Shown piece by piece: positions 1 through 11,778 of a DNA stretch of 64,000 bases. Position 1 is the first letter of the stretch. Each line of letters starts with the position of its first letter. Below the pieces are notes generated by a model, which worked only from the letters and a program-made list of their open reading frames with translations, made no database searches and was not told the origin of the DNA. The DNA comes from Ilex aquifolium. Lineage: Eukaryota > Streptophyta > Magnoliopsida > Aquifoliales > Aquifoliaceae. Both the position numbers and the translations under genes were made by a program. The stretch lies in the NCBI GenBank assembly GCA_951799425.1, contig OX637395.1, positions 13,184,451-13,248,450 of the forward strand, written 5' to 3'.

Positions 1-1792
1 TGATTACTGTAACGCCCCGATCCATTTCCATAATAATCATAGTGTTAATAGCCTCCATAAGAAGTAAACAACACAATCTTCAAAGAATGATTAAGCTCTG
101 ATACCAAAACTTGTCACACCTCGAATCACCCAGACATGCAACACATGTTATTCTTGACCCGTGGAAGCATTCATTGATATTAGTGTAATGTAGCGTAACG
201 TAGTAGACCAAACCACATAAACAAACCAGTGCACTTTGAATAAAACCAGATATGGTACATACATTACAAACAACTTATTACATTGCTAACTGCTTAGATA
301 CATAGTATCCCCATTAGAGTTGAACCTAAATCATTTACATGCTTCATACACATCCCTAAAACTGTTAAAAAGTCTAGGCATTTCAACTATTTACAGGTTC
401 TCCCTCCTACTAACTGAGAAGGGAAAAGTAATGTATGATGAATATCAACAGCTCAATAAAGTAACTCAATGCTAGACAAGTTTAAAAAGACATAGCTTGG
501 CATGATTGGACAAAAGTAAAACGAGCATTTGATACGTATATAAGCGAAATAATGTCATTTCATGTAAAACAATATAATTTAAGAAAGACGGTACAGTAAA
601 AGAAAGTTTGGAAATTTAAGTACAGTGTTACACCAGTGAGCAATAATTGTAATAGATCACACAAGGTCAATACAAACATACAATCCAATAATTTAGGGGA
701 CTTGTACCCCAAGGAGATACGCTCCCAGGTCAAAACGATCTAATTCGGTACCCAAGTCCGAAAACCACTAGGCCACCTAGGTATTTATGAACTCAATGAA
801 TTCCCACTACGACTTCAACTTGGAATGTAAACCCTATGCCACTCAACCTGTGTGCACTTACATTTAGTTCAAAAGGATCTCGATGTTTTCAATCAATACG
901 AATAATATGAACATTTCGAGAATTTATGCGAAATCGCACTTAAAACCCTAATTTGAGTCCGAATCCCAAATCAATATTCAAATATCCAATCATATATTTC
1001 AAAACATGTTAAACAAAGCATTGCCTATTCCGGAATTGAGAAACCTTACCTTGTGCAATGTTTTGATATGAAATTGTTAAAAATAAAATGGTGTTATTTT
1101 TCAATGATATTTCTTACACATAATCAATTTAACTATTTAAAATTGAATATAAAATTTATTTGACCAAAATCACTCAAAAAATTGGTCAAATCAGCTATGA
1201 AGGGAAAAATGAATATTTTACACCACATATTGATCCGAGTATCGGATAGACCTCAAATTTTATCGGGACCTCCGTATGGACATTATAGAACTTTTAGGAC
1301 TGACTAGAGGTCCATTGGACACCAAACATGCCCTCACTCGCCATCGGGATGACCAGTGGTGCTCCTCCCCCACTTTATCTTCTTTATTTGCATGTTTTGA
1401 CCAAAACCCTAGGTTCCCAAATTCTGTTTCAACCACCCCCGTTCCACCTCTTATTTCTCCTTCCTCTGTACTCATTTTCTCTTGTTTTCTGAACCTAGAC
1501 ACCCACCACATATACCTCTATCAAACCCCATAGCTTGTAGCCCTCGAATCACACTCTAAGCCCTTTAAATTATTGGTCAAAGTTAACAAACAATAAGGTT
1601 TTCAAAATAAGGCCAAACCTGCAACTTCAATTTTGACCACCCAAACAATCTCTAAACCCATTTTTGAGACAAAAAATGAATTCCTAAGGTCTAAATTAGC
1701 TAGGAATGACCCCCCTTCGAAGCTTAAAAACCAAACCATGGAGATAAAGAACTCCATGGCCGAAACTTCATCTTCACCACCACACCACCACC

Positions 1793-1997
1793 TGTTGTGA
1801 TATGTGTAGATATGGGTCAATCTATTTATGTAGATATCTTTATCTATTTTTCTGTTTAGATTGATATGGATGTAGCGTATCCATATCCTAGGAGATCGGC
1901 ATAATCAATTATTTCTTTTACTTATACAACTCTATATATTTGTACTGACTTTATCAATAAATACAACTGGAAAATCAATTTATTCCAGATTTTTACA
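1793..1997 (+). repeat. Copia 5' LTR (205 bp)
   Basis: This direct repeat matches 9249-9453. It has TG...CA ends and a central CTAATTCC-free, AT-rich body with TATATAT near its 3' end. The primer site follows immediately at 1998. Confidence 0.9.
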
Positions 1998-2009
1998 TGG
2001 TATCAGAGC
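1998..2009 (+). other. Copia primer binding site
   Basis: TGGTATCAGAGC directly abuts the 5' LTR. It is complementary to the 3' end of plant initiator-Met tRNA, the usual Copia primer. Confidence 0.9.
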
Positions 2010-2144
2010 AACCTTCATGGTTGCCTTTTTCATTGATTCCTATTTTGTCACTCTAGTTCCCTGATTTTGGATTGAGAATTATATTTCATTTCCCCAAGAC
2101 TTTAGATGTTAAAAAAAATATATTAAAAAGGGTGTTGAAGCTGC

Positions 2145-2443
2145 AAATGATTCTTCAACCCCTTATTATATACATCATTCGGATCGTCCGGGTATGCTAT
2201 TGGTTCGAAGCCATTGAATGGTGAAAACTATGGTACTTGGAGTCGTGCCATAAGCATAGCACTTAGTGCAGAGAACAAGATTGGTTTTATTGATGGCTCA
2301 ATTGAAAGGCCATCAAAGACAGACAAGCCCTCCAAGTATCTCCTTTGGAAGAGATGTAATGACATGATCTTATCTTGGATACTTAACTTGATTGACAGTG
2401 ATATTGCAAATGGTGTCTACACTGAATCTGTAATGACCTATAC
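2145..2443 (+). pseudogene. Copia gag N-terminal fragment
   Basis: The translated stretch from 2214 reads NGENYGTWSRA, then IGFIDGSI, then LLWKRCNDMILSWI. This is the conserved N-terminal part of plant Copia Gag proteins, whose role is to coat the element RNA in the particle. The expected preceding residues (a PGM-like motif) lie in a different frame just upstream of about 2205, so there is a frameshift there. The reading frame ends in a poly-A run at 2443 followed by (TA)n, where Copia homology stops. No zinc knuckle, protease or integrase is left downstream. The fragment is non-functional. Confidence 0.8.
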
Positions 2444-2450
2444 AAAAAAA

Positions 2451-2484
<34 letters not shown>

Positions 2485-3741
2485 TATTATTTTATTTTGG
2501 TGAATTGGCTATCTAGGAGAACGTGAGAGAGAAAGAGAGACCAATGGATTTTTGGTCCAATGGTACTCCTTACTTTATGAAGGCTTTGCCTACTTGAGGT
2601 CAAGAGTTTAAGCCCCCTTCCCCTTCCCCCTCCCCCCCCCTAAAAAAAAAAAGAGAGAGAAAGAGAGAGAAGGAAGGAAGAAAAGAAGAACGAAAAAGAA
2701 AAAAAAAAGGGATTTGACCCATTGAAGGTATGAATTCATTAATTATTTGATGAGTTTTATATTCTATTCAATTACATGGTATTATGTTTATTATAAATAG
2801 TGATAATGAGTATATATATATATATTCATCAATATTGATGAATATGTAAATGAGTTTTATTGGAAGTTGCTAAGTTAGGTGTTTTTAGATCTAATTTAGA
2901 TTGGTTGGTCTTGAGGTTTTTAAAGAATTTATTTAATGTGTTAAACAAAAAAAAATCAAAGAAAGAAGAACCAAGAAAGGTGCAGAACATGGATTATGGA
3001 ATTCCGTAAGGTTGAAGAAGATGAGAATTATGAAATTATAGAAAACTCCCATTTAGTTTCAAAGAACTTTAGTTTGACTCCTATATTCTTCTAAACTTAA
3101 TTTTAACCACTGTTTTACTTGGTAAGTTGAAGAATAGAATTTTGGAAAATTTATACTTTGACCCCAAAAATTTTAGAAAATTATGATTTGACCCCAAAAC
3201 TTTCGAAACTTTTTTCTAAACAACCCAGATTACTTCTATACCCTATTACCTCGTATTAGAAAGGATATTTTTATGTAAATGATATATTAAGTATATATCA
3301 ATGGGTAGAAAGTACGTAAATTAAATATAGAATTGCGAAATAACGAAATTAGGAATATGGATTGATCGTTATATGTTATTTTGGATTAGGTGGTGATTGC
3401 ATTGAGGTTGAGAAAGAGGGCTTTTGAATTGGATTTGGGACTCAAGATGAGTAGGTACTACTTCTTTTGGGAGGATTTTCTATATTAAATGTGTGGGTGC
3501 GTACGTGTGGATTTTTCATATATATGATATATGTGTTGATATTTGAGATTGCAATTGTAAACTGTTATACATGTGAATTTTAGAAAACTTGTGGGATGAT
3601 TTTATATCATTGTTTTGGTGATGAAAGAGAAATTTTGTGTGCGTTGGGACTAAAACTACATTTTTGGTGTGTGTGAAAATTAATGTATATATAATATATG
3701 TATGTATATATTAAAAGATGTATAGACAAATAAAATATATC
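2444..3741. other. AT-rich spacer with homopolymers, no gene recognised
   Basis: It starts with a long A run and (TA)n at 2444-2486, then has purine-rich low-complexity DNA at about 2640-2715. The rest is AT-rich and has no frame I recognise. It separates the truncated Copia gag from the PMD gene, and its left border marks the end of Copia homology. Confidence 0.5.
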
Positions 3742-5354
3742 TCAACACAAATAATTAACTTTCGCATCTCGAGGCAACACACAAGCCTCAGTCTCGGGAA
3801 AACATAATAATGAAGACGTCATAGCAGCCCAGTAAATTCGATAATCTGGCGTAAAAACACCAGCCCTGGATGCTGAAGGAATAATGACTGTTCTGTCCTC
3901 AAGTAGCCTGACTCTGTTGGCAAATAAATAACAGCGCACGGTGTCAATGTAACTGGGGGCGTCCCCTAAAGCAGAGGGAATGCCTTGGTCAAACCCGAAC
4001 TGTAGAGACACCCGGTGTGGGTTATAAGCCACAAGTCCGGTGCCCCGGTCTCCAGCAAAGGGAAGGTATCCCTTGGCGGAGCAAGCAATAAAATCAAAAT
4101 AGTAGTCGGCCACGGTCTCAACAGCATCAGCAGTAATAGCTACGGGCTCGGAGCGGTAATAGGAAGGTGACTCGACCATAGGGCGATAAATCGCGTAAGA
4201 GCGGAAGATGAAATGTGACTCGTCATCAAGAAAGGGGCCCACCGACCTAGATATGGGGCATTCAGACCACCGTAGTCCCCAGGGAGAATGACTACCATCA
4301 GTAGGTCGTTTGGCCTCAGGGGCGGATGCCGGGAAACGTTCAAGTAGGAAGAGTTGTAAGAAGAGGGTAGAGACGTAGCTACTAATGTCGTAACGCCCCA
4401 TCGAAACAGAGGTTGCCTCATGCAATTCATCAAGGCGACGGTACAGGTTCCCGAGAAATAAGGGAGCCAAAGGGACAGCGCAGCCGCGAGACAACCTAGC
4501 AGCCAGAGGAAAAATGCCAGTGCTGATACCATCAGAAGGGGACTCCAGTGTAACGTATCGCGTCAACCACATTACGATAAAGGCAGCCAAGACATGCTCA
4601 CTCCGGGATCTAGGGCCATCTTGGCCAACACGCTCAGAACCTTTGCTATTCGCAGGCTCGATGTCTCTAAAAAAAAACCTCACCCAAGATGTGTAAGTAC
4701 ACTTGTGCCTGCCGGCACTACCCCCAACACCAAAAGATGAAGGAAGTCTTGCGGCATCGGTAAAACAGTCAAATAAGTAAGATACTGCGGCCGCCTCAGC
4801 AGGTGTAGAATCTCCAGAAGGGTAAATGGAATCTCCAAAAATGGGCAGTCGCATCAGTACCAAGACATCCTCCAAAGTGGGGGTAAACTCACTCCAAGCA
4901 GTGACGAAGGTATGAGTCTCATGGCACCAGCGAGAGATCAAAGAAAATAGACTAGCATTACGTCGATTGACGCTAATCTTACGGCACAACTTTATAGCAG
5001 AAATAATACCGGCAGACTCCAAAGTGTCACGAAATGCCCCATTTGCAAGAATGTGGTCAGACCATTTGCGCCAGCCGGCAGAAGGAGTAGATGAGGTCTC
5101 AAAGTCAATAAAAGAATAAGGGTAGTCTCCCATCTCCAATGGCATCCGAAACACAAACTCGGGATCGATACAAGGGGCCCCATAAAGGTGCGCAGGGGAT
5201 CCAGAAATAATGGATGAGCTGACACCTCTCCCTTGGGCACATAGCTACGAAGGTACTCGAAAAATCGATCAACATCACCACCGAGAAAGGGAGCGCGATA
5301 CCACTCCTCAGACGGAGGTATTGGACCCGCGCGAATATGACGATGATCGGCCAT
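3742..5354 (-). pseudogene. Plant mobile domain (PMD / aminotransferase-like) gene, frameshifted
   Basis: A 470-residue frame (3742-5154) carries features typical of the plant mobile domain: RWCHETHTF followed by TLEDVLVLMRLPIFGD, then later EHVLAAFIVMWLTRYV and LAARLSRG. PMD proteins occur as host MAIN/MAIL factors and, very often, inside plant transposons. The natural start appears to be the ATG at 5354 (begins MADHRHI), but this lies in another frame. One frameshift falls somewhere between about 5160 and 5250; the segment reading FVFRMPLEMGDYPYS is in the downstream frame. The gene runs antisense to the Copia element around it. An LTR-like block starts about 1.4 kb upstream of the gene's 5' end, which suggests it is the antisense passenger gene of a Tat-like element. 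The domain is fairly certain; the origin is inference. Confidence 0.75.
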
Positions 5355-6774
5355 AGAAAAGAAAAAAATATATGAGTGGTGTGGGGAATAAAATATAGTT
5401 CAAGGAAAAAAGTTAAAAAAAAAAAAGTATATATATGCTGGGAAGAGGAAACTAGGATAAAAGTCTTAAAAAAAAATGTAAGACTATGATATTTGAAAAA
5501 ACAAAGTGTCAACACTTGCAAGAGAATTCGGAAGGTGCCAAGATTCGGTGAGAAAAAGATGAGAAGTGAATGCAGAAGTCTTTAATTTATAGGCCAAAAA
5601 AAAAAGTGAAGGCTTATAACCATTAAATAATGGCTGCATACGCGGTCAAAAGAGGGGTAACCATTGAGTCGCGAGATAAGCAATCAAGGGAGACTTAGTC
5701 GCGGTGACCAGTCACACTAGTCAAGAGAAGGGACAGCACCCAGGCGTTAGCAGCCCATGTCTGACATCGGCCCCAGCTGTGTTAAGCTGTACATTCAGCA
5801 AATCAAGGTCAGCTGACAAAATTGTGTCAACCATTACTTCAAAATGTGAAGATCGCTACGGTATGTGAGGTCCGCCTCAGTCTCTTCACCATCAGCAGCC
5901 TGTAGTCAACCATCAGATGTGCAACAGTCTGCCATGTCCAATCAGCCGTCCGTTATTTACTCCACTGGTAAAGAGAGGCCATCAGCTGCGCAATAGTGAC
6001 CGATCTCGTTTATGTTAGGAACAAAACAAATGTTTAGCGTGTAAAAGCAGTAACATTAATGCTTCACTGCCCCGGCCTGCACAACTATCCTTTTCAAGCG
6101 CCAGTCCAGTACCAATGAAAGAAGAATAGTCAAAGAATTTTTTTTTAAAAGAACTACCCTAATGACTTATAGCATGGTGGGTCCTAGCAAGCTCCTATAG
6201 CAAATGTGTGAAGCAAGGAAAGGCCGGTCAAATAAGAAGTAAAAATATGGGCCAGTCAAATAAGAAGTAAGAAAATGAAGGAAAATACAATGATAAGTTA
6301 TTGATGGGGCCCATATTTTTATTTAATGGATGACGGTTATAAATAATGGTGGGGTCTACCACTTTGGAAATTGAAGTGTGTTTCTTGAAACTTTGTTACG
6401 TAAAACTCATGAGTCTAAATAGTGGGGTCCACCACTTTGAAAAAAAAAAGGGAGGGTGCACTCTTTGAAGAAGTTATGGAAATAAGGAAAATGAAGACAA
6501 CGACACCCAAGAGAAAAATGGGTGGAAGTTATGGAAGTGATGGTTGGGGTTCTTGAGGTACTGATTCACTACGATTTTTGAGACGGTCGAAGATTTTCGA
6601 GGGCAATAATGGATCATTTTATTGACGACTTTCGAGGCTCAATAGTAGTCAAGGTTTCCTATCCGCAATGGTACAAGCATACAGAGATGCACCTCAAAAA
6701 TTACACAAGGACAGAAATACATAAGTCCTCGTAACCATTATGCATGCAACGACCATCAAAAGAAGGTCCATGCA
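5355..6774. other. Non-coding spacer between PMD gene and LTR-like block
   Basis: This is 5' flank of the PMD gene. It is AT-rich near 5400-5620 and mixed after that. I find no coding frame, tRNA or strong repeat. Promoter elements for the minus-strand PMD gene would be expected here, but I cannot point to a convincing one. Confidence 0.4.
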
Positions 6775-8245
6775 TGCAGGGGGCAACTAACCACGACGAT
6801 GTTTTTTTTTTGGGAATAGAGAAATGACGGCAGAAGACTCGGGCCAATTTTACGGAAAAATTTTAGTCATCAGCACCGCTCACAGACGATAGTTACAGTC
6901 AAACGACAAGTGGTTATAATCAAACGACAAGTGCGGACAAAAAAATGGTGTGCACGCGTAGGACGCTTCGTACGACCTGGGGCGCGCATGGGGCAATTGT
7001 AGTACTCGAAAAAACTCCAAAACACATGTCTTTACCATAATAGGACAAGTGGCAACAGTTATCAGTTGGTGCGGAAATGACATCCGACAGAGTTCAGCCG
7101 GACTGGCATAGATAGCAGTGACAAGCGCAACGCCCCTGGCCGCGACGCCCCTTTGTCCGCGACGCCCCTTGCCGCGACGCCCTTGGCCGCAGGCGCCCTT
7201 GAGCACAATACCGCGTCAGGGCAAGATACGTCTCCGTCGTATCGGAAGTGACAAAATGGACCTTTCACCAAGGTTGGACAGAAATGGAATCGCAGAAGAA
7301 TGGGGGCAACCTCGGCGAAACTCGTCTCCCCCCATTGCGGTAGTGGTATCCTTAACCTATTGGACACTGTTGCTCGACTGGCCCACTGGACTAAAAGGAG
7401 ATGTCCCCACTTAGGGACGTGGAAGTACAGCCTGCCTCAAGGGAGAACTGAGCAATGGGAGTGGAAGAGCACGATTGTCAACTTCGGCCTGGGGCAGGGT
7501 CTCGAAGGTTTAGTCTGCTCGAGCAGGCCTTCCAGTGTATGACTCACTATCCACTGGGGTGTGCTTGACTGGGATTCGGAGAGACTCCTAAAGTAACTGG
7601 GGTTATTGGTCCGGATCAACATATGGGATGATAGGACATGTGGATTGGTGGCTGAAGGACCGAAACTATGTGAGTTTCCTCTATTGGGCACCTCGACAAA
7701 GGTCTCGAGTAAGGGTCTAGAGTGGGAAGAAGGACCCCGGGTAGGAGCGCGCGGGGGGCATTGCGGACATGGTCCTCTCGAGGTCATGGTCCCATGGTGA
7801 CCAGTCGCGGTCATAGACCTTGGGACTCCGCTCTCACCTTGACTGTCACACCTTCCTCGGGGCCACGTCCAGGTTGCGTTTGGGAAAACATCACGCCTGC
7901 CTAGTTAATGTTGGGACGCATGGCTCGCCGTTAACAGCCACTGGTATCGTCGCGGTCGAGGCAGTTGTGGGTTAGCGCGAGTGGTAGGGGGTCGCGGCGA
8001 GCAGCCCTTTGGGCAGCCCGACCTGCCCGAGCACTGTGCTATAAATACCCACATTACTTGCCCACTGCGGGGGGAGAATTTGGCTGGCTGGTGGGAGCAT
8101 ATTTCACCTACCCTCTGCCCAACTGGTTTGTCCCTTCGTTAACAGGCTGCTCGAGTTCCTTCCATCCCATCCACTTATCCTACTCACCCCCTTCGATTAC
8201 CCTTGGCATAGACACGTGTGTCAACCTCTTTTAACTCCCCACCTA
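6775..8245 (+). mobile_element. Probable 3' LTR block (GC-rich) with polypurine-like tract
   Basis: A GCAGGGGGCAAC tract at 6775-6786 resembles the sense polypurine tract of the two Tat elements further right (GGGGGGCAAC just before their 3' LTR). The DNA that follows is much richer in G+C than its surroundings. It holds about four copies of a ~16-bp CGCGACGCCCCTTG-like unit at 7128-7195, and a plus-strand TATA box CTATAAATACC at 8039-8049 near its right end, as an LTR promoter would. Copia pol resumes at about 8246. The exact left boundary is not a clean TG, and no second LTR copy is present, so this remains tentative. Confidence 0.35.
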
Positions 8246-9239
8246 CACTCCCAAATCTGGGACTTCCTTCACTGCCATACTAATTTATGTGGATGATATG
8301 ATAATTACAGGAAATGATCCATCCACCATTGACACACTCAAGAAGTTCCTTCACAATCGATTTCGAATCAAAGAGCTTGGGGATCTCAAATATTTTTTGG
8401 GAACTGAAGTTAAACGCTCTAGTCGTGATATTTGTATCTCACAACGCAAGTTTACCTTAGATATACTGATGACATGGGTTTGCTTGGAGCACGCCCATAT
8501 GCATTTCCTATGGAGTAGCATTTGAAATTGACTCTTTCAGATGGCAATCTACTACATAATCCGTCCCATTATAGAAGGCTTGTGGGTCGACTCATCTATC
8601 TCATAATCACTAGGATGGACATAGCTTATTCAGTACATGTTCTAAGCCAATTTATGCACCAGCCACAAAGACCACATCTTGATGCAGCGCTACGTGTTAT
8701 GCGTTGTTTAAAAGGGACACCCGGTCAAGGATTGTTATTCCCTACTCAAAACAACTTGACTTTGAAGGGATATTATAACTCAGATTGGGTAGGCTGCTCA
8801 ACCACAAGAAGATCAGTAACTGGTTATTGCACTTTCCTTGGTGATTCTCTAATCTTTTGGAAAACCAAGAAGCAAACTATTGTCTCTCGTTCATCTACCG
8901 AAGTGGAATATAGAGCTATGACATCTGTTACTTATGAGCTTTCCTTGTTACGTTACCTTTTATGTGATTTGCAAGTAACTTACTTGGCACCGACAACTTT
9001 ATATTGTAACAACCAAGCAGCTTTGCACATTGCAGCAAATCATGTGTTCCATAAATGAACTAAACACATAGAAATAGATTGTCATCTAGTCCGAGAGAAG
9101 ATTCAATCTGGAGTGATATCGACTAATTACACACCTTCTTCTCTTCAGGTTGTAGACATATTCACCAAGCCCTTAGGGAATGTGGCTTTCCAATCTCTCT
9201 TGCACAAGTTAGGCGTTCTCGATATTCACGTTCCAACTT
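8246..9239 (+). pseudogene. Copia pol C-terminal fragment (reverse transcriptase end and RNase H)
   Basis: The frame from about 8246 gives the RT catalytic motif YVDDMIITG and then ELGDLKYFLGTEV, the conserved C-terminal part of Copia RT. The next segment (8522-9057) continues with LVGRLIYL, the RNase H region SDWVGC and STEVEYRAM, and NQAALHIAAN. Breaks are visible: a frameshift near 8465, an in-frame TGA at 9055-9057, and replacement of the first RNase H aspartate in the usual CDSDWAG-like motif (here YNSDWVG). The tail after the stop still reads TKHIEIDCHLVREKI. Everything upstream of the RT active site is missing. Confidence 0.88.
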
Positions 9240-9248
9240 GAGGGTGAG

Positions 9249-9453
9249 TGTTGTGATATGTATAGATATGGGTCAATCTATTTATGTAGATATCTTTATC
9301 TATTTTTCTGTTTAGATTGATATGGATGTAGCGTATCCATATCCTAGGGGATAGGCATAATCAGTTATTTCTTTTATGTGTATATCTCTATATATTTGTA
9401 TCAACTTCATTAATAAACACAGCTGGAAAATCAATCCATTCCAGATTTTTACA
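9249..9453 (+). repeat. Copia 3' LTR (205 bp)
   Basis: Partner of 1793-1997, same length and same ends. It is preceded by a purine-rich tract (TGAGGGTGAG) and followed by the resumption of element X. Confidence 0.9.
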
Positions 9454-10283
9454 CCACTGGCCACGACTCACTGCAAAACCTCCACCAATCTCTTCCTTGT
9501 CCTTCCAGAAACACAACCCAATCAATCAATTAGCTCAAAACAACCTCAATCTACAAATTCATTTCATCAAACCCTAACATCCGAAACTTTAAAAATTCAA
9601 TTCATATAACTACATAAAACACAATTCTAACAATACCATTAGCTTTCAAACATCAAAATCAATCTAATAGTATACCTTTGATCGCTCGAAGTTTCTTCCC
9701 AAGAAAATTTAAATTATGTATGTATTTTTCTCTCACTAGTTTCTCTCTCTCCTCCCCATGGTTTTCACCCTCCTCTTACACCCCCCCCCGCCAGCAGCTA
9801 AGCAATCCTCTCCCAAGCTATTGGTGGCAAACATGCAACAAAGGCCTCCTCCAGCATGCCAACAAGCTACCATGTGAGGTGCTTGCCACTCAATGGCATT
9901 TCTGTAATTTTATATTTTGACAAATTCTAAAAATTAATTAAAAATAATATTTTTGTCAAAATTACATATATATTAAATCAAGCACTAGAAAATTATTGAT
10001 TTAATTTTTGGACATTGAATTAACTCTCAATTCGATCCGCAAACAAAATTCTCGCATCCCTAACTCTCAAATACGCGTTAACCCTAACTCACCCGATTGT
10101 GCTTCCCGACCCGTTTTCTCTTCACTAGTCACATTCCTATTCTCAATAAACATCCTAATTATCCACATAACACCTACTCACACACTCCAGGCTATGAATT
10201 TATAGTTCGGCTCTCCGAACTCCTAATTGCACTCACACTTATTTTTGTCTCAATTCTCGATCACCGAACACTAGGTTGTTAAA

Positions 10284-11778
10284 ATTATAAAGAGACTTAT
10301 GTTTAAGCGAAAAAATTTAAGAGGATAACAATAGTTGAGGATCAAAACGAGCCTCAAATTCAACTTAAAAGAAAAAAAATTTAGAAATCATAACAATGAA
10401 GAGATAAATAATTAACTACTCACTTGATTTGATAACCGAAGATCACAAGTTCATGAAATCTCAAAATAATCCCGAAAAATGATATACAAGGCAAATAACA
10501 ATTCAACTTGAGAAAAATAGTATGCACTGTGGATAAAAAGTAGAAAAAAAAATTACTGAGGTCTTTGCACGACGTTTTAAAGAGAGAAATTAAGAAAAAG
10601 GTTCTTGTCGTATGAGAGGAAGAGAGAATGACATCCCCATATATTCCTTTTCGTATATATGAATTAGGAGAAAGAAAATATTTTTTACACCAAGTAAAAG
10701 TTTCGATAAGCGCAAAAACAATCAGATCAAATTTGAGGCCATAAAAAAATTAATGTTTTAGTGGCCCTTGTGGTGTGTTATTTAGGTAATCCCATGCAAG
10801 CCTCCTCAACAAATAAATAAAAAAAGAAGCCATATCTAATTGGTCCTAAAGAAAATAGTTAGGACTTATCCTTCCATGTAGGATGGCATTGCTGCAACAT
10901 TACCAACTACAACAAAGTGATGGGATTTGAAGGGTGGCTGAGAGTATAGTTTGGCAGCAAGCTGTGGCATGTTAGCAAGTTGACTTAAGGAGTGATGCTA
11001 TCTTTCACTCCCATATAGCCTTTTCAATGTCATTTTTGTTTTTCTGCTTCTTAAAAAATTAGTATCTCTTCAATAACTCTTCCTTTTATGATCATTCAAG
11101 AGATATAGATAAGAGCACCGCCCATCATCCAACAATCATTCAGCAATTTTTAGACACAGAAAATTTCACTTTTGTAAACTATGAGTCACCCCTTTTTGCA
11201 GAGAGAGAGAGAGAGAGCAAATTTCACTTTTGTAAACAATGGTCGCCCCTTTTTGCATTAAGAGAGAGACAGCCCACAAATATAAAGCAGCCAATGATTT
11301 TTCTTCCCTCTCAAAAATAAAAGCTTCCACCAAGCTATAGAAGACAACCAAACATAATCCACATCAACTTGCATTCCAATTAGTCCAAATAAAATGTATA
11401 CATACCCATCCATCCCCTTTAAATGGTCCTGCCATCCACTATCTAAAAGTGAGATTTTCCACCATGAGTGTTTGTTTAGGTCATCCACCACTAACCCCAC
11501 CACTGACATCAGGAGAGGAGGGCATCAATTAGCATTGACAAACTAATGTGGCCTTTCCATTTTTCTCCGAGGCGATCATTCCTTGTTTGACAAAAGTGGA
11601 AAAAGAATTCAGCACTGTGACTTTCATAACCTGCTTGAAATTTTTTCCAAAAAAGCAGCTTGAAACGAGACTGAACCATTCTTTCCAGGTACAAGAACGG
11701 GACAGTTGAGGGACGTGGGACCCAAAAATTGGTGAAATGGGTTGTGAAGGGCACAAGCAATTGCAATTTTGTTGGAGC
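10284..11778. other. Intergenic DNA and 3' flank of the bHLH gene
   Basis: No coding sequence is recognised. An imperfect tandem duplication of about 59 bp lies at 11161-11276; each half holds AAATTTCACTTTTGTAAAC, CCCCTTTTTGCA and a GA-rich tail. The last few hundred bases should contain the 3' UTR of the bHLH gene, whose stop codon is at 11779-11781. Confidence 0.5.

Larger units (their letters stand above)
1793..9453 (+). mobile_element. Ty1/Copia retrotransposon remnant, internally replaced
   Basis: Two 205-bp direct repeats (1793-1997 and 9249-9453) begin TGTTGTGATATG and end TTTTACA. A Met-tRNA type primer site TGGTATCAGAGC follows the left repeat at 1998-2009, and a purine-rich tract precedes the right one at about 9239-9248. 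The flanks CCACC (1788-1792) and CCACT (9454-9458) fit a 5-bp target duplication with one change. Only the start of gag (to ~2443) and the end of pol (from ~8246) remain. What lies between is not Copia. The two LTRs differ at many sites, so the insertion is not recent. It sits inside element X. Confidence 0.92.
8..10283 (-). mobile_element. Element X, left copy (LTR-like, ~2.5 kb), split by a Copia insertion
   Basis: The blocks 8-1792 and 9454-10283 are, in reverse complement, similar to the single block 22654-25092, so they are one element interrupted by the Copia insertion at 1793-9453. Its outer ends read TGTAACG at 8 and a degenerate complement of TGTAACGACC at 10274-10283. The flanks ATTAC (3-7) and ATTAT (10284-10288) could be a 5-bp target duplication with one mismatch. 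Inside, at 95-106, is the complement of TGGTATCAGAGC, the usual initiator-Met tRNA primer site, directly beside an LTR-like end TGTCACACC at 112. No coding domain is seen. It is probably a solo LTR or an LTR-rich derivative of a long-LTR Ty3/gypsy family. The family assignment is inference. Confidence 0.6.

Noticed and set aside
2444-2470. Poly-A run as the tail of a LINE or processed pseudogene
   Set aside because: No LINE or spliced coding sequence precedes it; upstream is Copia gag in its normal place.
5105-5521. 138-codon Phe-rich minus-strand frame upstream of the PMD domain
   Set aside because: It is a shadow in the third frame of AT-rich DNA; the PMD gene's own N-terminal residues are read from the frame starting at 5354.
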